A DNA stretch of 64,000 nt from Paenibacillus terrae (GCF_000943545.1 NZ_JTHP01000020.1:1-64000); one strand, 5' to 3'; counted from the first letter of the stretch, positions 10,379 to 18,221 are shown. The notes: generated by a model from the letters alone, not told the origin. Program-made: numbers and translations.

Positions 10379-10687
10379 TTGATTGTAGACGATATAAATA
10401 CAATGGATGTTTCTACGCCAAAAAATTATTATTGGTATATGGATAAAGAAGGGCTTGATTATATACCACCGTCTGCACCTGATATAATTGTAAGAAGCCT
10501 AACTAAAGAGAATATTAGGAAGTTCGTTGAAGCTTTTGCAGAGGATGACGCTTACTGGATGAAACTTTATTTTCTATCGGGTGATAGAAAAGGCGTGTTT
10601 GATATGGACAAAATGAATAAGATGTTGGTTGATGTTAAGAAGACAAACGATACTGAGTATAAAATTCATGAAAGGCTTGTTTCATAA
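10379..10687 (+). CDS. Small AT-rich orphan ORF after the Rhs cassette (toxin remnant or immunity gene)
   Basis: About 94-102 aa, depending on the start: TTG at 10379 or ATG at 10403, neither with a convincing ribosome binding site. The sequence is charged and soluble, with no membrane segment and no recognised motif; it ends in KIHERLVS. It sits in another frame immediately after the truncated second Rhs tip. The upstream sequence in its own frame is open back to a stop near 10339. It may be the 3' part of a frameshifted toxin, or a partial immunity gene left behind when the cassette formed. Whether it is translated is doubtful. Confidence 0.35.
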   Translation: MIVDDINTMDVSTPKNYYWYMDKEGLDYIPPSAPDIIVRSLTKENIRKFVEAFAEDDAYWMKLYFLSGDRKGVFDMDKMNKMLVDVKKTNDTEYKIHERLVS

Positions 10688-10796
10688 GCTCTAGTTCAAC
10701 TAAAAGAATTTATTAATAGCTTGCATTTTAACTCAGCCAATTTATTCACAACTTTGTAATCTCGATGGTCGGGGAGATTGCGAGATTGTTGTCGAA

Positions 10797-10824
10797 TTGT
10801 TTCACTATATTTACATACTATACT
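10797..10824 (+). promoter_or_regulatory. Possible sigma-A promoter upstream of the polysaccharide deacetylase
   Basis: TTGTTT (10797) and TATACT (10819) are separated by 16 bases. It lies within the 330-base gap 10688-11017, which also holds a GGAACG/CGTTCC hairpin (10852-10869) and three 14-base direct repeats. Confidence 0.4.
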
Positions 10825-10913
10825 CTGGTAATCTATTAATATATATAGGGGGGAACGGAAAGGCGTTCCGATTCAATAAGTTGAGATGCGTTTATGTTCT
10901 ATATGTTTAGTGA

Positions 10914-10955
10914 ATGTCTATATTGCCATGTCTATACCGTCATGTCTGTATAACT
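10914..10955 (+). repeat. Three tandem 14-bp direct repeats
   Basis: ATGTCTATATTGCC, ATGTCTATACCGTC and ATGTCTGTATAACT follow each other with no gap, sharing ATGTCT(A/G)TA. They lie about 65 bases before the deacetylase start and downstream of the possible promoter at 10797. This could be an operator array or simple repetition. Confidence 0.6.
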
Positions 10956-11017
10956 TCATAGACAAGCTAGAGATAGCTCCCGCACAATATAAAATACAGC
11001 ACAGGATGGTGTAAGTA

Positions 11018-12154
11018 ATGAAGTTTTTGAAAGTAAAATGGATGGCTGTATGTTTGATAGCAATCTGTTGTTTGGGTCTGTTGGGCATACATACGAATAC
11101 GGCAAGTGCGCAAGCGAAGGCTCCTTTGCTGGGGGTCAATGATGTATTACTGGACTCTAATACGGTTCGGCCAGTGATGGAAAATGACAAATTGTATGTA
11201 CCTATCGTTACATTAGGTCAAAAAATGGGGATTTCCACTTCGGTCAGTGGTCGTACATTGCAGTTGACGGGACATAATCGCAGCTTTACGCTGGATGTGA
11301 CCAAGGGTGATGTTTTTGAGCGCGGAGGACGTACGATGGTGCCAATTCGCACATTGGCGGATGCCTTCGGTTTTACCATCACGATACCTTCAAGCAATGT
11401 ATACCGGATTCAGAATGCGAATGCAAGCTTGTCTGATGCACAATTTTTGAACAAATTTGCCGCAGAAATTAAACAGTATGTTGCTGTGAAGCCAGGAAAA
11501 TCTGGCAATACAGGAACTAAGGGGAACGCTTCCCCATCAAGCCGTACGATTTATTTGAGCTTCGATGACGGTCCTACAGCCCATACTTCACAGCTGTTGG
11601 ATATCTTGGATAAATATAATGCCAAGGCGACTTTCTTCATGTTGGGACCGGAAATTCGTCAACATAGTGCAGTTATGAAGAGAATGGTAGAGGCGGGTCA
11701 TGGTTTGGGCTTGCATGGGATGACACACCAGGTAAAGAAAATCTATGCTTCTCCGGCAGCGGCGCTTGCAGAAATGAATCAGGATAATGAGATTTTATTC
11801 CAGGCAACAGGGCAACGCACTTCTTTAATTCGTACTCCTTATGGCAGCAAACCTTATTTGAATAAAGCATTCCGTGATCAGCTGACGGGTGCAGGCTATC
11901 ATATTTGGGATTGGAATGTAGATTCCAACGATTGGCGTTATACTAAAAATCCAGAGCATTTTGAACAGAGCGTTCTGCGTGATATTAAAAGATTGAAAAA
12001 ACAAGGCAGAACACCTGTCGTTCTTATGCATGATAAGCCATCTACGATCAAGGTTCTTCCACAGATCATGGCAGCTTTGCAGAAAGAAGGCTATTCGTTC
12101 GAGCCGTTAAATGGCAATTTGACTCCACTTAATTTTTGGAATGATCATCGTTAA
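11018..12154 (+). CDS. Secreted polysaccharide deacetylase with N-terminal copper-amine-oxidase-like domain
   Basis: 378 aa. ATG start after AGGATGGTG. Residues 1-33 are a signal peptide ending TASAQA. Residues ~36-130 match the copper amine oxidase N-terminal-like fold (DUxLLDSNTVRPVMENDKLYVP type, later MVPIRTLADAFGF), common in secreted Paenibacillus proteins as a wall or sugar-binding module. Residues ~180-365 are a NodB domain: SFDDGP (catalytic Asp pair), the metal-binding H-G-M-T-H, RTPYGSK, DWNVDSNDWR and LMHDKP. NodB enzymes remove N-acetyl groups from peptidoglycan or other GlcNAc polymers using a divalent metal; the substrate cannot be told here. Monocistronic, closed by the terminator at 12172. 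Confidence 0.9.
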   Translation: MKFLKVKWMAVCLIAICCLGLLGIHTNTASAQAKAPLLGVNDVLLDSNTVRPVMENDKLYVPIVTLGQKMGISTSVSGRTLQLTGHNRSFTLDVTKGDVFERGGRTMVPIRTLADAFGFTITIPSSNVYRIQNANASLSDAQFLNKFAAEIKQYVAVKPGKSGNTGTKGNASPSSRTIYLSFDDGPTAHTSQLLDILDKYNAKATFFMLGPEIRQHSAVMKRMVEAGHGLGLHGMTHQVKKIYASPAAALAEMNQDNEILFQATGQRTSLIRTPYGSKPYLNKAFRDQLTGAGYHIWDWNVDSNDWRYTKNPEHFEQSVLRDIKRLKKQGRTPVVLMHDKPSTIKVLPQIMAALQKEGYSFEPLNGNLTPLNFWNDHR

Positions 12155-12171
12155 TTGAATAGCTTGTCAGA

Positions 12172-12220
12172 AAAACAGACTACCCTACTTTATTTTTTGA
12201 AGAGGGGGTCTGTTTTTTTC
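12172..12220 (+). terminator. Rho-independent terminator
   Basis: AAACAGAC pairs with GTCTGTTT and runs into seven T's, after the deacetylase gene. Confidence 0.85.
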
Positions 12221-12362
12221 ATATTTGCACAGAAAATCCTGAGGTTTACAGCTTGTTTTATATGAATCTATGAATTACATATCCCTGTTCAGGTCATATG
12301 ACTTTACGGGTTGCCACGTCGCTGCATATATTGCAGTAACCGCCCCGAGAGGAGGAACAGGT

Positions 12363-12788
12363 ATGAATATTAACCCGGCTATGTTTAGTATGTTTTGTGC
12401 TACCACAGGTGCCATTATTACATTTGCATTTGGTGGCTGGAATCAGTTGATGGTGCTGTTCACAGTTGCGATGGCTGTTGATTATGTGACAGGAGTTGCC
12501 GCAGCGATTAAGACTGGACAAGGCTTGAGCAGCAAAGCCGGTTTTTGGGGATTGACGAGAAAGGCTTTGATGCTGATGGTGATTTCTTTGGCACATCATA
12601 TGGATCTCCTGATGGGCACCGAAATCATGAAAGGGGCGGCGACATATTTTTATTTATCCAACGAATTAATCTCGATTACAGAAAACTGCTCACGCATGGG
12701 CTTGCCGCTTCCACCAAAGCTCAAGAATTTTTTTGCTTTGCTGAAGGACAAGGAGTCTGGTGGGAAAGATGGTGGAAAAGATCGCTAG
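12363..12788 (+). CDS. Phage-type holin family membrane protein
   Basis: 141 aa. I place the start at ATG 12363, directly after AGAGGAGGAACAGGT. The longer frame from 12270 has no binding site. Hydrophobic segments at about residues 8-25, 30-48 and 66-85 and the pattern 'AMAVDYVTGVAAAIKTGQGLSSKAGFWGLTRK' split as DYVTG followed by S-K-x-G-x-x-G-L-x-R-K identify the Bacillus/clostridial holin family (phage_holin_4 type). The tail is hydrophilic (KDKESGGKDGGKDR). No lysin or other phage gene lies nearby, so a stand-alone chromosomal holin, with a role in lysis or protein release, is likelier than a prophage. An imperfect palindrome, CTGCA-TATAT-TGCAG, lies in its leader at 12321-12335. Confidence 0.85.
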   Translation: MNINPAMFSMFCATTGAIITFAFGGWNQLMVLFTVAMAVDYVTGVAAAIKTGQGLSSKAGFWGLTRKALMLMVISLAHHMDLLMGTEIMKGAATYFYLSNELISITENCSRMGLPLPPKLKNFFALLKDKESGGKDGGKDR

Positions 12789-12870
12789 AATTATAAAGCT
12801 TCTTTCCGTATGTGGGGCGTTATGATAAAATTTTGAAGAGAACATTTTAAAAGATAAGGAGCCTATACGT

Positions 12871-13158
12871 ATGATTAAACATATTGTTTTGTTCAAATTG
12901 AAAGACCGCTCCCCTGAAAGCATTGAGCATACGGCATCCATTTTGCGCAGCATGAACGGTAAAATCAAAGAACTTCTGTCACTTGAAGTAGGCACGGATG
13001 TGATTCGTTCGGAACGATCTTATGATATTTCCCTTACGGCTGTAGTCGAAACACTGGAGGACTTGCAAACATATCAGGTACACCCTGTGCATCAGGAGAT
13101 CATTGTACACATGAATGAAGTGAAGGATGTATCGATCGCAGTTGATTATGAAATTTGA
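12871..13158 (+). CDS. Dabb family (stress-responsive alpha/beta barrel) protein
   Basis: 95 aa. ATG start with ATAAGGAGCC upstream. The opening M-I-K-H-I-V-L-F-K-L-K, the middle 'GTDVIRSERSYDISL' and the late 'YQVHPVHQEI' are the signature of the Dabb ferredoxin-like dimeric barrel. Members are small cytoplasmic dimers; some are plant stress proteins or polyketide cyclases, but bacterial stand-alone copies have no settled role. It starts 82 bases after the holin gene and ends 24 bases before the YutE-like gene, so it is probably transcribed with the latter. Confidence 0.85.
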   Translation: MIKHIVLFKLKDRSPESIEHTASILRSMNGKIKELLSLEVGTDVIRSERSYDISLTAVVETLEDLQTYQVHPVHQEIIVHMNEVKDVSIAVDYEI

Positions 13159-13182
13159 AGCGGTTACGGGAGGTGCAGGACC

Positions 13183-13623
13183 TTGTATTATGTCAACCGG
13201 GAGCAAATTGAGCTTCGACTAGGGGCCGTTACCGACATTGTTGCAGGACTCCGCCGCATATCGGCCGGTTGGAACGGAGATTTGTTGCAGGGGCTGGTGC
13301 AGGAGCGCTGCCTTCATCTGGCGATTGAAACGGTGACGGACGTAGGAAGCTATATCATTGACGGATTTATTATGCGTGATGCCAGCAGCTATGAGGATAT
13401 TATTGGTATCATTCATGAAGAGGGCGTACTGGAGGATACCGTGTTTAATCCTCTGATGGAGCTGGTAGTCTTGCGGAAACCCTTGGTGCAGGAGTATTTC
13501 CATTGGGACCGGACGAGCCTTCATCCGCTTACACCTGTGCTGCCCGAGCTATTGGAGCGTTTTGCATCCAGTGTGCATGACTACTTAAATAAGGAATTGG
13601 GTCAGCAGCCCGAGGGAGTGTAA
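13183..13623 (+). CDS. yutE: YutE/HepT-like (DUF86) protein
   Basis: 146 aa. TTG start, seven bases after GGGAGGTG. All-helical protein with 'QERCLHLAIETVTDVG', 'IDGFIMRDASSYEDII' and a C-terminal 'LRKPLVQEYFHWD', matching the YutE branch of the HepT/DUF86 family as I know it. HepT toxins use R-x4-6-H-x-Y; here the segment reads R-K-P-L-V-Q-E-Y, with Gln where the catalytic His would be. No MntA-type nucleotidyltransferase partner is adjacent. It is therefore probably not an active HepT ribonuclease but a domesticated or structural relative. Eight bases separate it from the next gene, so the two are likely co-translated. Confidence 0.8.
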   Translation: MYYVNREQIELRLGAVTDIVAGLRRISAGWNGDLLQGLVQERCLHLAIETVTDVGSYIIDGFIMRDASSYEDIIGIIHEEGVLEDTVFNPLMELVVLRKPLVQEYFHWDRTSLHPLTPVLPELLERFASSVHDYLNKELGQQPEGV

Positions 13624-13631
13624 AGGCTAAA

Positions 13632-14279
13632 GTGACGGATAAGCATATCGTACCCGAAATGCCCACCAGGCGCATGATTATGACACTATTGAAAACCCAG
13701 GGACCTGTGGGCGTCGGAAGCTTGGCAGCTCAATTGGGCATTACTGAAATGGGGGTGCGCAGGCATCTCAAATTGATGGAGCAGGATGGTCTCATCGTCG
13801 CTACAGTAGTGCGGCAGGCGATGGGACGTCCGACGTTTTTGTACAGTCTAAGTGAGCAGGGAAGTGAGCAGTTCCCCCGAAATTATGATCATTTGTTGCT
13901 GGAGCTGCTGGAGGAACTGGATGAAGAGCGGGGAATGGAAGCTGTTTACTCTCTGTTTGACGGCAGAAAACGCAAAATGATGAAGCGTTACGCCCCTCAG
14001 ATAGAGCGCGAGACCACGCTGGCTTCACGTGTGGAAAAGCTTTCCGGTATTCAGAACGCCTCCGGTTATATGGCGGAGTGGCGGGAAGAAGAGGACGGGA
14101 GCTACTCTATTGTGGAATACAATTGTCCGATTTCTCAAATTGCAGGCCGTTACCGCAAGGCTTGTGAATGTGAGCAGCAAATGTTCGAGGAGCTGCTTGA
14201 TGCCGAGGTTGTTCGTGAGGATTGCTTGGCGGATGGAGGACGTTGCTGCCTGTACCGTATCCGGTCCCGAAAAATGTAG
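13632..14279 (+). CDS. SufR-like winged-helix regulator with C-terminal cysteine cluster
   Basis: 215 aa. GTG start eight bases after the previous stop; the binding site (AAGG) is weak, consistent with coupling. Residues ~10-70 form a DeoR/ArsR-like winged helix (GVGSLAAQLGITEMGVRRHL). The C-terminal half carries C-x12-C (NCPISQIAGRYRKAC), then E-C, then D-C-x6-C-C, resembling the metal- or Fe-S-binding part of SufR-type repressors, although the spacing after the second Cys differs from the cyanobacterial C-x12-C-x13-C-x14-C. An Fe-S or metal-sensing repressor is inferred; targets are unknown. No suf genes are in the window. Confidence 0.75.
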   Translation: MTDKHIVPEMPTRRMIMTLLKTQGPVGVGSLAAQLGITEMGVRRHLKLMEQDGLIVATVVRQAMGRPTFLYSLSEQGSEQFPRNYDHLLLELLEELDEERGMEAVYSLFDGRKRKMMKRYAPQIERETTLASRVEKLSGIQNASGYMAEWREEEDGSYSIVEYNCPISQIAGRYRKACECEQQMFEELLDAEVVREDCLADGGRCCLYRIRSRKM

Positions 14280-14370
14280 GTACTTTCATGGCTTGTTCGC
14301 TGTGTCATGACAAGCTCTCCGTGCTTATAATGCATTAACAGATGGGCATTCGCCCGGGCACAAGGGAGAG

Positions 14371-14700
14371 ATGATGATGAAAGAATACCACAAAAGCTTT
14401 ATCCGTGGTGCGGTAGCAGGTAGCATTGCCGGTTCGCTCGCTGCGCTGCTGTTTGCCCCCAAGTCAGGTCGTGATCTGCGTCAGGACATAAAGGATCAGG
14501 CCCGTCTTGTCAGTGATAGAGGGCAGGAACTGGCGGGGAAAATTACAGACGTCTCTATTGAGTATACCGATAAAATTAAGGATACGGCCTCAGCGGTCAT
14601 TCATGAAATCGGACAATTTCGTAAAAAAAGTGAAGTTCTTCCCGAAGTCAGCATTTCATCTGCTCCTGTTCAAGAAGATACGAAAAAGGATTCTCTGTAA
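14371..14700 (+). CDS. YtxH family general-stress protein
   Basis: 109 aa. Start at the first of two tandem ATGs (14371 or 14374) after AAGGGAGAG. 'FIRGAVAGSIAGSLAALLFAP' style N-terminus followed by 'KSGRDLRQDIKDQA' is the YtxH (gas-vesicle-like) signature: one glycine-rich membrane segment at about residues 12-30, then an amphipathic helix. B. subtilis relatives are sigma-B-dependent and of unknown mechanism. Flanked by its own terminator at 14745. Confidence 0.85.
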   Translation: MMMKEYHKSFIRGAVAGSIAGSLAALLFAPKSGRDLRQDIKDQARLVSDRGQELAGKITDVSIEYTDKIKDTASAVIHEIGQFRKKSEVLPEVSISSAPVQEDTKKDSL

Positions 14701-14744
14701 TCAGCTCTAAATGTATATAATATAACTGAATATGGATTCGCTTT

Positions 14745-14778
14745 GAGGCTTCTCCTGTTGGGATGAAGCCTCTTTGTT
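14745..14778 (+). terminator. Rho-independent terminator after ytxH-like gene
   Basis: GAGGCTTC (14745) pairs with GAAGCCTC (14764-14771), then TTTGTTG. Confidence 0.75.
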
Positions 14779-14908
14779 GATGGCTTTCCCTTTTTCGAGT
14801 AATATTTGGGGGTACCTTTTACTCGAATACAACATAAGGTATGTAGCAACGGATAGCTTCCCGAGAGGGAACGACTCATACTTGAACAAAAAAGGAAGCG
14901 GTGTGTAC

Positions 14909-15718
14909 GTGCAGCAAGCGATTGCAATATTGGATTCCGGTGTAGGAGGTTTGACGGTAGTTAAAGAAGTCATGCGTCAGCTTCCACGGGAAAAAATCAT
15001 TTATTTTGGAGACACTGCGCGCACCCCGTACGGACCCCGGCCATCGGAAGAGGTTAAGAAATTTACAGAGCAAATGGTTGATTTTCTGATTCAATTTGAT
15101 CCGAAAGTCATTATTATTGCCTGCAACACGGCAACAGCCGCGGCATTGGATTATATTAGCCAAAAGGTATCCATTCCGGTGATCGGAGTCATCCACCCTG
15201 GGGCACGTGCTGCAATCAGCGCAACAGCCACCGGGCATGTCGGGGTGATTGGGACTGTCGGTACGATTCGAAGCGGAGCCTATACGGCTGCGCTGAAGCA
15301 ACTATCCCCCTATGTAGACGTGTTGAGCCATGCCTGCCCTGCTCTCGTTCCTTTGGTGGAACAGGGACTGTTCCGCTCAGACACGACATCAGAGGTCGTA
15401 GAGGAGTCGTTGAAGCCGATTCAAGCGTACCCGATTGATTGTTTGATTCTCGGTTGTACGCATTATCCTTTTTTGAAGGAAACGATTCAGGAAGTGATGG
15501 GCCCTAACGTGAAGCTGATTAGTTCAGCAGACGAAACGGCTCGTGAGACGAGTACGATTTTGTATAACAAGGGCAAGTTAGAGGCCGGGGATGAAACCCC
15601 TGTGCATCAGCTTTTTTGTTCCGGTGATCCGGAAATGTTCCAGAGCATTGCCGCACAGTGGCTTGGGGAGCAAATTCGTCAAACTCCTGTTGTTTGGCAG
15701 GTCACCAATCTGGATTGA
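14909..15718 (+). CDS. murI: Glutamate racemase
   Basis: 269 aa. Converts L- to D-glutamate for peptidoglycan in the cytoplasm. The upstream frame is open to 14774 but overlaps the previous terminator. GTG 14909 (or GTG 14903) after AAGGAAG gives the family's usual length and opening 'QQAIAILDSGVGGLT'. Catalytic signatures: DSGVGG, GDTARTPYGPR, C72 in ACNTATA and C183 in LGCTHYPFL, the two-Cys acid/base pair. Preceded by a ~130-base leader and followed by a hairpin. No regulation is evident. Confidence 0.95.
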   Translation: MQQAIAILDSGVGGLTVVKEVMRQLPREKIIYFGDTARTPYGPRPSEEVKKFTEQMVDFLIQFDPKVIIIACNTATAAALDYISQKVSIPVIGVIHPGARAAISATATGHVGVIGTVGTIRSGAYTAALKQLSPYVDVLSHACPALVPLVEQGLFRSDTTSEVVEESLKPIQAYPIDCLILGCTHYPFLKETIQEVMGPNVKLISSADETARETSTILYNKGKLEAGDETPVHQLFCSGDPEMFQSIAAQWLGEQIRQTPVVWQVTNLD

Positions 15719-15722
15719 TGAG

Positions 15723-15765
15723 ACAGCCGATTTTTTTGCATTGGACAAAAGAATCGGCTGTTTTG
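15723..15765 (+). terminator. Terminator after murI
   Basis: ACAGCCGATT (15723-15732) pairs perfectly with AATCGGCTGT (15752-15761); the T-run after it is short. Confidence 0.65.
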
Positions 15766-15834
15766 GTATTCGTTACATCAAGACACGCCGCGTCTGCATA
15801 ACATGCAGTAAGACAGATGGAAGGGGCGTAGAAG

Positions 15835-17091
15835 ATGAGGGAATATATCGTACAAAAAGGAGATACTTTGCACCGAGTCGCCTCGGCTTTTAAATTATCG
15901 GCAGATACATTGATGGCAGACAATCCGTGGACTGCCGCGCAACCCTATCTGATTTGTGGTCAAGTGCTGTACATTCGTCCGTCAATGGATCGTAAATACG
16001 TTATTCAGGCCGCTGAGCATGCCAGACAGATTGCCAAGCAGTTTGGTATGGAGCTTGATGAGCTGCGGCAGGCCAATCCTGAACTTGCGGAGCATGATTT
16101 TGTGGAAGGAAAAACCATTATTATACCTGAAAACCATCAGAATCAGATTGTACGCTTGCGTGGAGAGTATGGGTACGAGGACTTGAGAGAAGATCTTGTG
16201 GCTCTGGCTAAAGGGTATCCGTTTATTGAAGTGGGCAGCATCGGCACCAGTGTCATGGGAAAGGATATCCCCTATGTACGCATTGGACGGGGACCGCTGA
16301 AAATTCACGCCAACGCCTCCGTACATGCCAATGAATGGCTGACGACACCATGTTTGCTGCGTTTTGTAGAGCGATATGCGCAAGGAGTCGACAGTACGAA
16401 TGGAAATAAAGGGGGGGAGCATCATGATGAGCGAGAGGATCCAGGCGAGGCTCCTCTATGGATATATGGAGTTTCTCCACAAACCTGGCTATACCGTACT
16501 TCTTTATGGGTAGTGCCCATGGTCAATCCAGATGGGGTGGAACTGGTTCAACAAGGTGCCCTTCCGTCTCATCCCCTGTACCATGACTTAAGAAAGTGGA
16601 ACGAAGGCCGTGCTGATTATCGTGGATGGAAGGCTAACATTCGCGGTGTGGATCTTAACGATCAGTTTCCGGCGTATTGGGAGGAAGAGGTACGCAGACG
16701 CGGTAAAACAAGCCCGTCCAGAAGGGATTATGCGGGTCCTGCGCCTTTGTCTGAGCCGGAGGCTAAAGCGCTTGTCGATCTGACGGAGCGGGAACAGTTT
16801 GATATGGTGTTGTCCATACACAGTCAGGGACAGGAAATCTATTGGAATTACCGGGATTTGGAGCCAAAGGAGAGTCGGGATTGGGCATCACGGCTGGCGG
16901 CTGCAACAGGATACCGGGCGGTAAAGCTGGGGGGCAGCGATGCGGGATATAAGGATTGGTTTATACAGCGATTTGGAAAACCGGGTTTTACCGTTGAAGT
17001 CGGGCTGGGTGTAAATCCGTTGCCTATGCGTGATTATGACGATATTGCGGCAGAGGTGGGCATGTTAATGGCAACGGTGCTTTCATGGTAA
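15835..17091 (+). CDS. LysM-containing M14 zinc peptidase (gamma-D-glutamyl-diamino acid endopeptidase I type)
   Basis: 418 aa. ATG start after GGAAGGGGCG. Two LysM modules at residues 1-45 (REYIVQKGDTLHRVA) and ~50-95, then an M14 catalytic domain. Zn ligands H164 and E167 are in V-H-A-N-E and the third, H329, in S-I-H-S-Q-G; substrate-binding NPDG follows the Zn pair; E388 in F-T-V-E-V-G is the catalytic Glu. This arrangement matches endopeptidase I of Lysinibacillus sphaericus, which cuts gamma-D-Glu-meso-DAP bonds in peptidoglycan. There is no signal peptide, so it may act in spores or be released by lysis. Function is well supported by family; location is inferred. Confidence 0.9.
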   Translation: MREYIVQKGDTLHRVASAFKLSADTLMADNPWTAAQPYLICGQVLYIRPSMDRKYVIQAAEHARQIAKQFGMELDELRQANPELAEHDFVEGKTIIIPENHQNQIVRLRGEYGYEDLREDLVALAKGYPFIEVGSIGTSVMGKDIPYVRIGRGPLKIHANASVHANEWLTTPCLLRFVERYAQGVDSTNGNKGGEHHDEREDPGEAPLWIYGVSPQTWLYRTSLWVVPMVNPDGVELVQQGALPSHPLYHDLRKWNEGRADYRGWKANIRGVDLNDQFPAYWEEEVRRRGKTSPSRRDYAGPAPLSEPEAKALVDLTEREQFDMVLSIHSQGQEIYWNYRDLEPKESRDWASRLAAATGYRAVKLGGSDAGYKDWFIQRFGKPGFTVEVGLGVNPLPMRDYDDIAAEVGMLMATVLSW

Positions 17092-17224
17092 AAGGGTTAG
17101 CCTGAAACTCCATGGTTTATCAGCACGTATTAGGAGGAGCACATGTTTTTACAAGTGTTCCTCTTACATGTCCCTTCAATGGGGTATATATACTTAGGAG
17201 CATTGGAAATGGAGTGAACAACCT

Positions 17225-17491
17225 ATGAAGTGGAAAAGATTACTGTCTCTCCGTCAATGGTCACATGTTTTTCGTCGCATGCCCCGGTTTATTACTTCGT
17301 CGAAGATTCCATTGGGTGAAAAGTTGCTGTTTGCCGTCCCTGTATTGCTCTATTGGGTGTTGCCAGATGTCATGCCATTTATGCCCATTGACGACATTGG
17401 GGTGACGCTGCTGCTGATGAACTGGTTTGTGACCCGCGCTGAACGTAAATATCCCGATGTGCTTGAGAAGCAGCACGTACGTGTCCGGTAG
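17225..17491 (+). CDS. Small DUF1232-like membrane protein
   Basis: 88 aa. ATG start after TGGAGTGA. A basic N-terminus (KWKRLLSLRQWSHVFRRMPRF) is followed by 'LPDVMPFMPIDDIGVTLLL', the DUF1232 pattern of two short hydrophobic stretches around an acidic turn. The role of the family is unknown. It stands alone between a stem-loop (17130-17158, AGGAGGAGCAC pairing with GTGTTCCTCTT) and the HesB-like gene's promoter region. Confidence 0.65.
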   Translation: MKWKRLLSLRQWSHVFRRMPRFITSSKIPLGEKLLFAVPVLLYWVLPDVMPFMPIDDIGVTLLLMNWFVTRAERKYPDVLEKQHVRVR

Positions 17492-17537
17492 GAATAAAAG
17501 CTTATGAATTTCGTGATTGCGATTTTTCGCGATTTTC

Positions 17538-17567
17538 TTTACAATAGGAATATTGCCTTTCTAGTAT
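17538..17567 (+). promoter_or_regulatory. Promoter for the HesB-like/YuzB pair
   Basis: TTTACA (17538) and TAGTAT (17562) with an 18-base spacer, about 105 bases before the HesB-like start. Confidence 0.5.
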
Positions 17568-17673
17568 AGAGGCTATTTTGTAGTTGTTGAATTTACCTGT
17601 TAAATTGTGTGGCACGGATATTCATACTCCGATGGACACACTTCATTTGATTAATATGAAGGAGATGAAGTTG

Positions 17674-17976
17674 ATGAATTGCAAAATTACTCGCAACGCA
17701 GCTAAAGTATTAAAGCTTGAATTGGATAAAGAAGAAAACCAAGGGAAGAGCCTGCGCGTTGTCATTACTCATTCCCATGGAGACCATGCTCATTACGGGC
17801 TGGATTTGGACACGCCTAAAGAAACAGATACCGTCGTATCTACAGATAAAGGCATTGATGTTATTTTGGAAAACGGCCAGCCGTTGCTGGATGGTGTAAA
17901 AATTGATTACTTGTACTTCCCCGAAGAAGGCTTTGTCATTACTAACCCTTCCCAAGGTAATCACGGCGACCACTAA
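17674..17976 (+). CDS. HesB/IscA-like protein lacking the Fe-S cysteines (His-rich)
   Basis: 100 aa. Start chosen at ATG 17674, which follows AAGGAGATGAAG; the frame further upstream has no binding site. Fold signature of the HesB-like (seleno)protein branch: 'GLDLDTPKETDTV' and 'LLDGVKIDYLYFPEEGFVI'. Where A-type carriers hold Cys (or Sec in this branch), this protein has T-H-S-H-G-D-H-A-H, and the usual C-terminal C-x-C becomes N-H-G-D-H. The only Cys is residue 3. A conventional Fe-S carrier role is therefore doubtful; metal binding through the His clusters is an inference. It is followed after 23 bases by YuzB, with its own good binding site. Confidence 0.75.
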   Translation: MNCKITRNAAKVLKLELDKEENQGKSLRVVITHSHGDHAHYGLDLDTPKETDTVVSTDKGIDVILENGQPLLDGVKIDYLYFPEEGFVITNPSQGNHGDH

Positions 17977-17999
17977 GCCGGAGCACGGAGGGATGACAG

Positions 18000-18221
18000 A
18001 TGGCCAATGATATTCGCGTATGTGATGAATGCAATCATATTCGCTTGAAAACGATCCTGCCCAAGCTGCAAAAGATGGCACCGGATGCGGAGATCAAAAT
18101 CGGTTGCAAATCGTATTGCGGTCCTTGTGGAAAGCGGGCGTTTGTATATGTGAACGGACGTTATATAAGTGCAGCTACAGAGGATGAAGTATTGGAGAAG
18201 GCTGCGCGTTTTATAAAATAA
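18000..18221 (+). CDS. yuzB: YuzB family (DUF1450) protein
   Basis: 73 aa. ATG start after GGAGGGATGACAG. The pattern CDECN near the N-terminus and 'IGCKSYCGPCGKRAFVYVNG' in the middle is diagnostic of DUF1450. The fold is ferredoxin-like/thioredoxin-like with conserved cysteines (CxxC at C-G-P-C), suggesting redox or metal chemistry, but no activity is established for the family. Probably co-transcribed with the HesB-like gene. Confidence 0.85.
   Translation: MANDIRVCDECNHIRLKTILPKLQKMAPDAEIKIGCKSYCGPCGKRAFVYVNGRYISAATEDEVLEKAARFIK

Noticed and set aside
9528-10403. Long minus-strand frame (291 codons) across the second Rhs core
   Set aside because: Antisense to a strongly conserved coding region, with a matching frame opposite the first core; arises from the codon pattern.
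10914-10955. CRISPR array
   Set aside because: Repeats are only 14 bp with no spacers and no cas genes.
12363-12788. Prophage indicated by the holin-like gene
   Set aside because: No lysin, integrase, tail or capsid genes near; a single holin-family gene is not enough.
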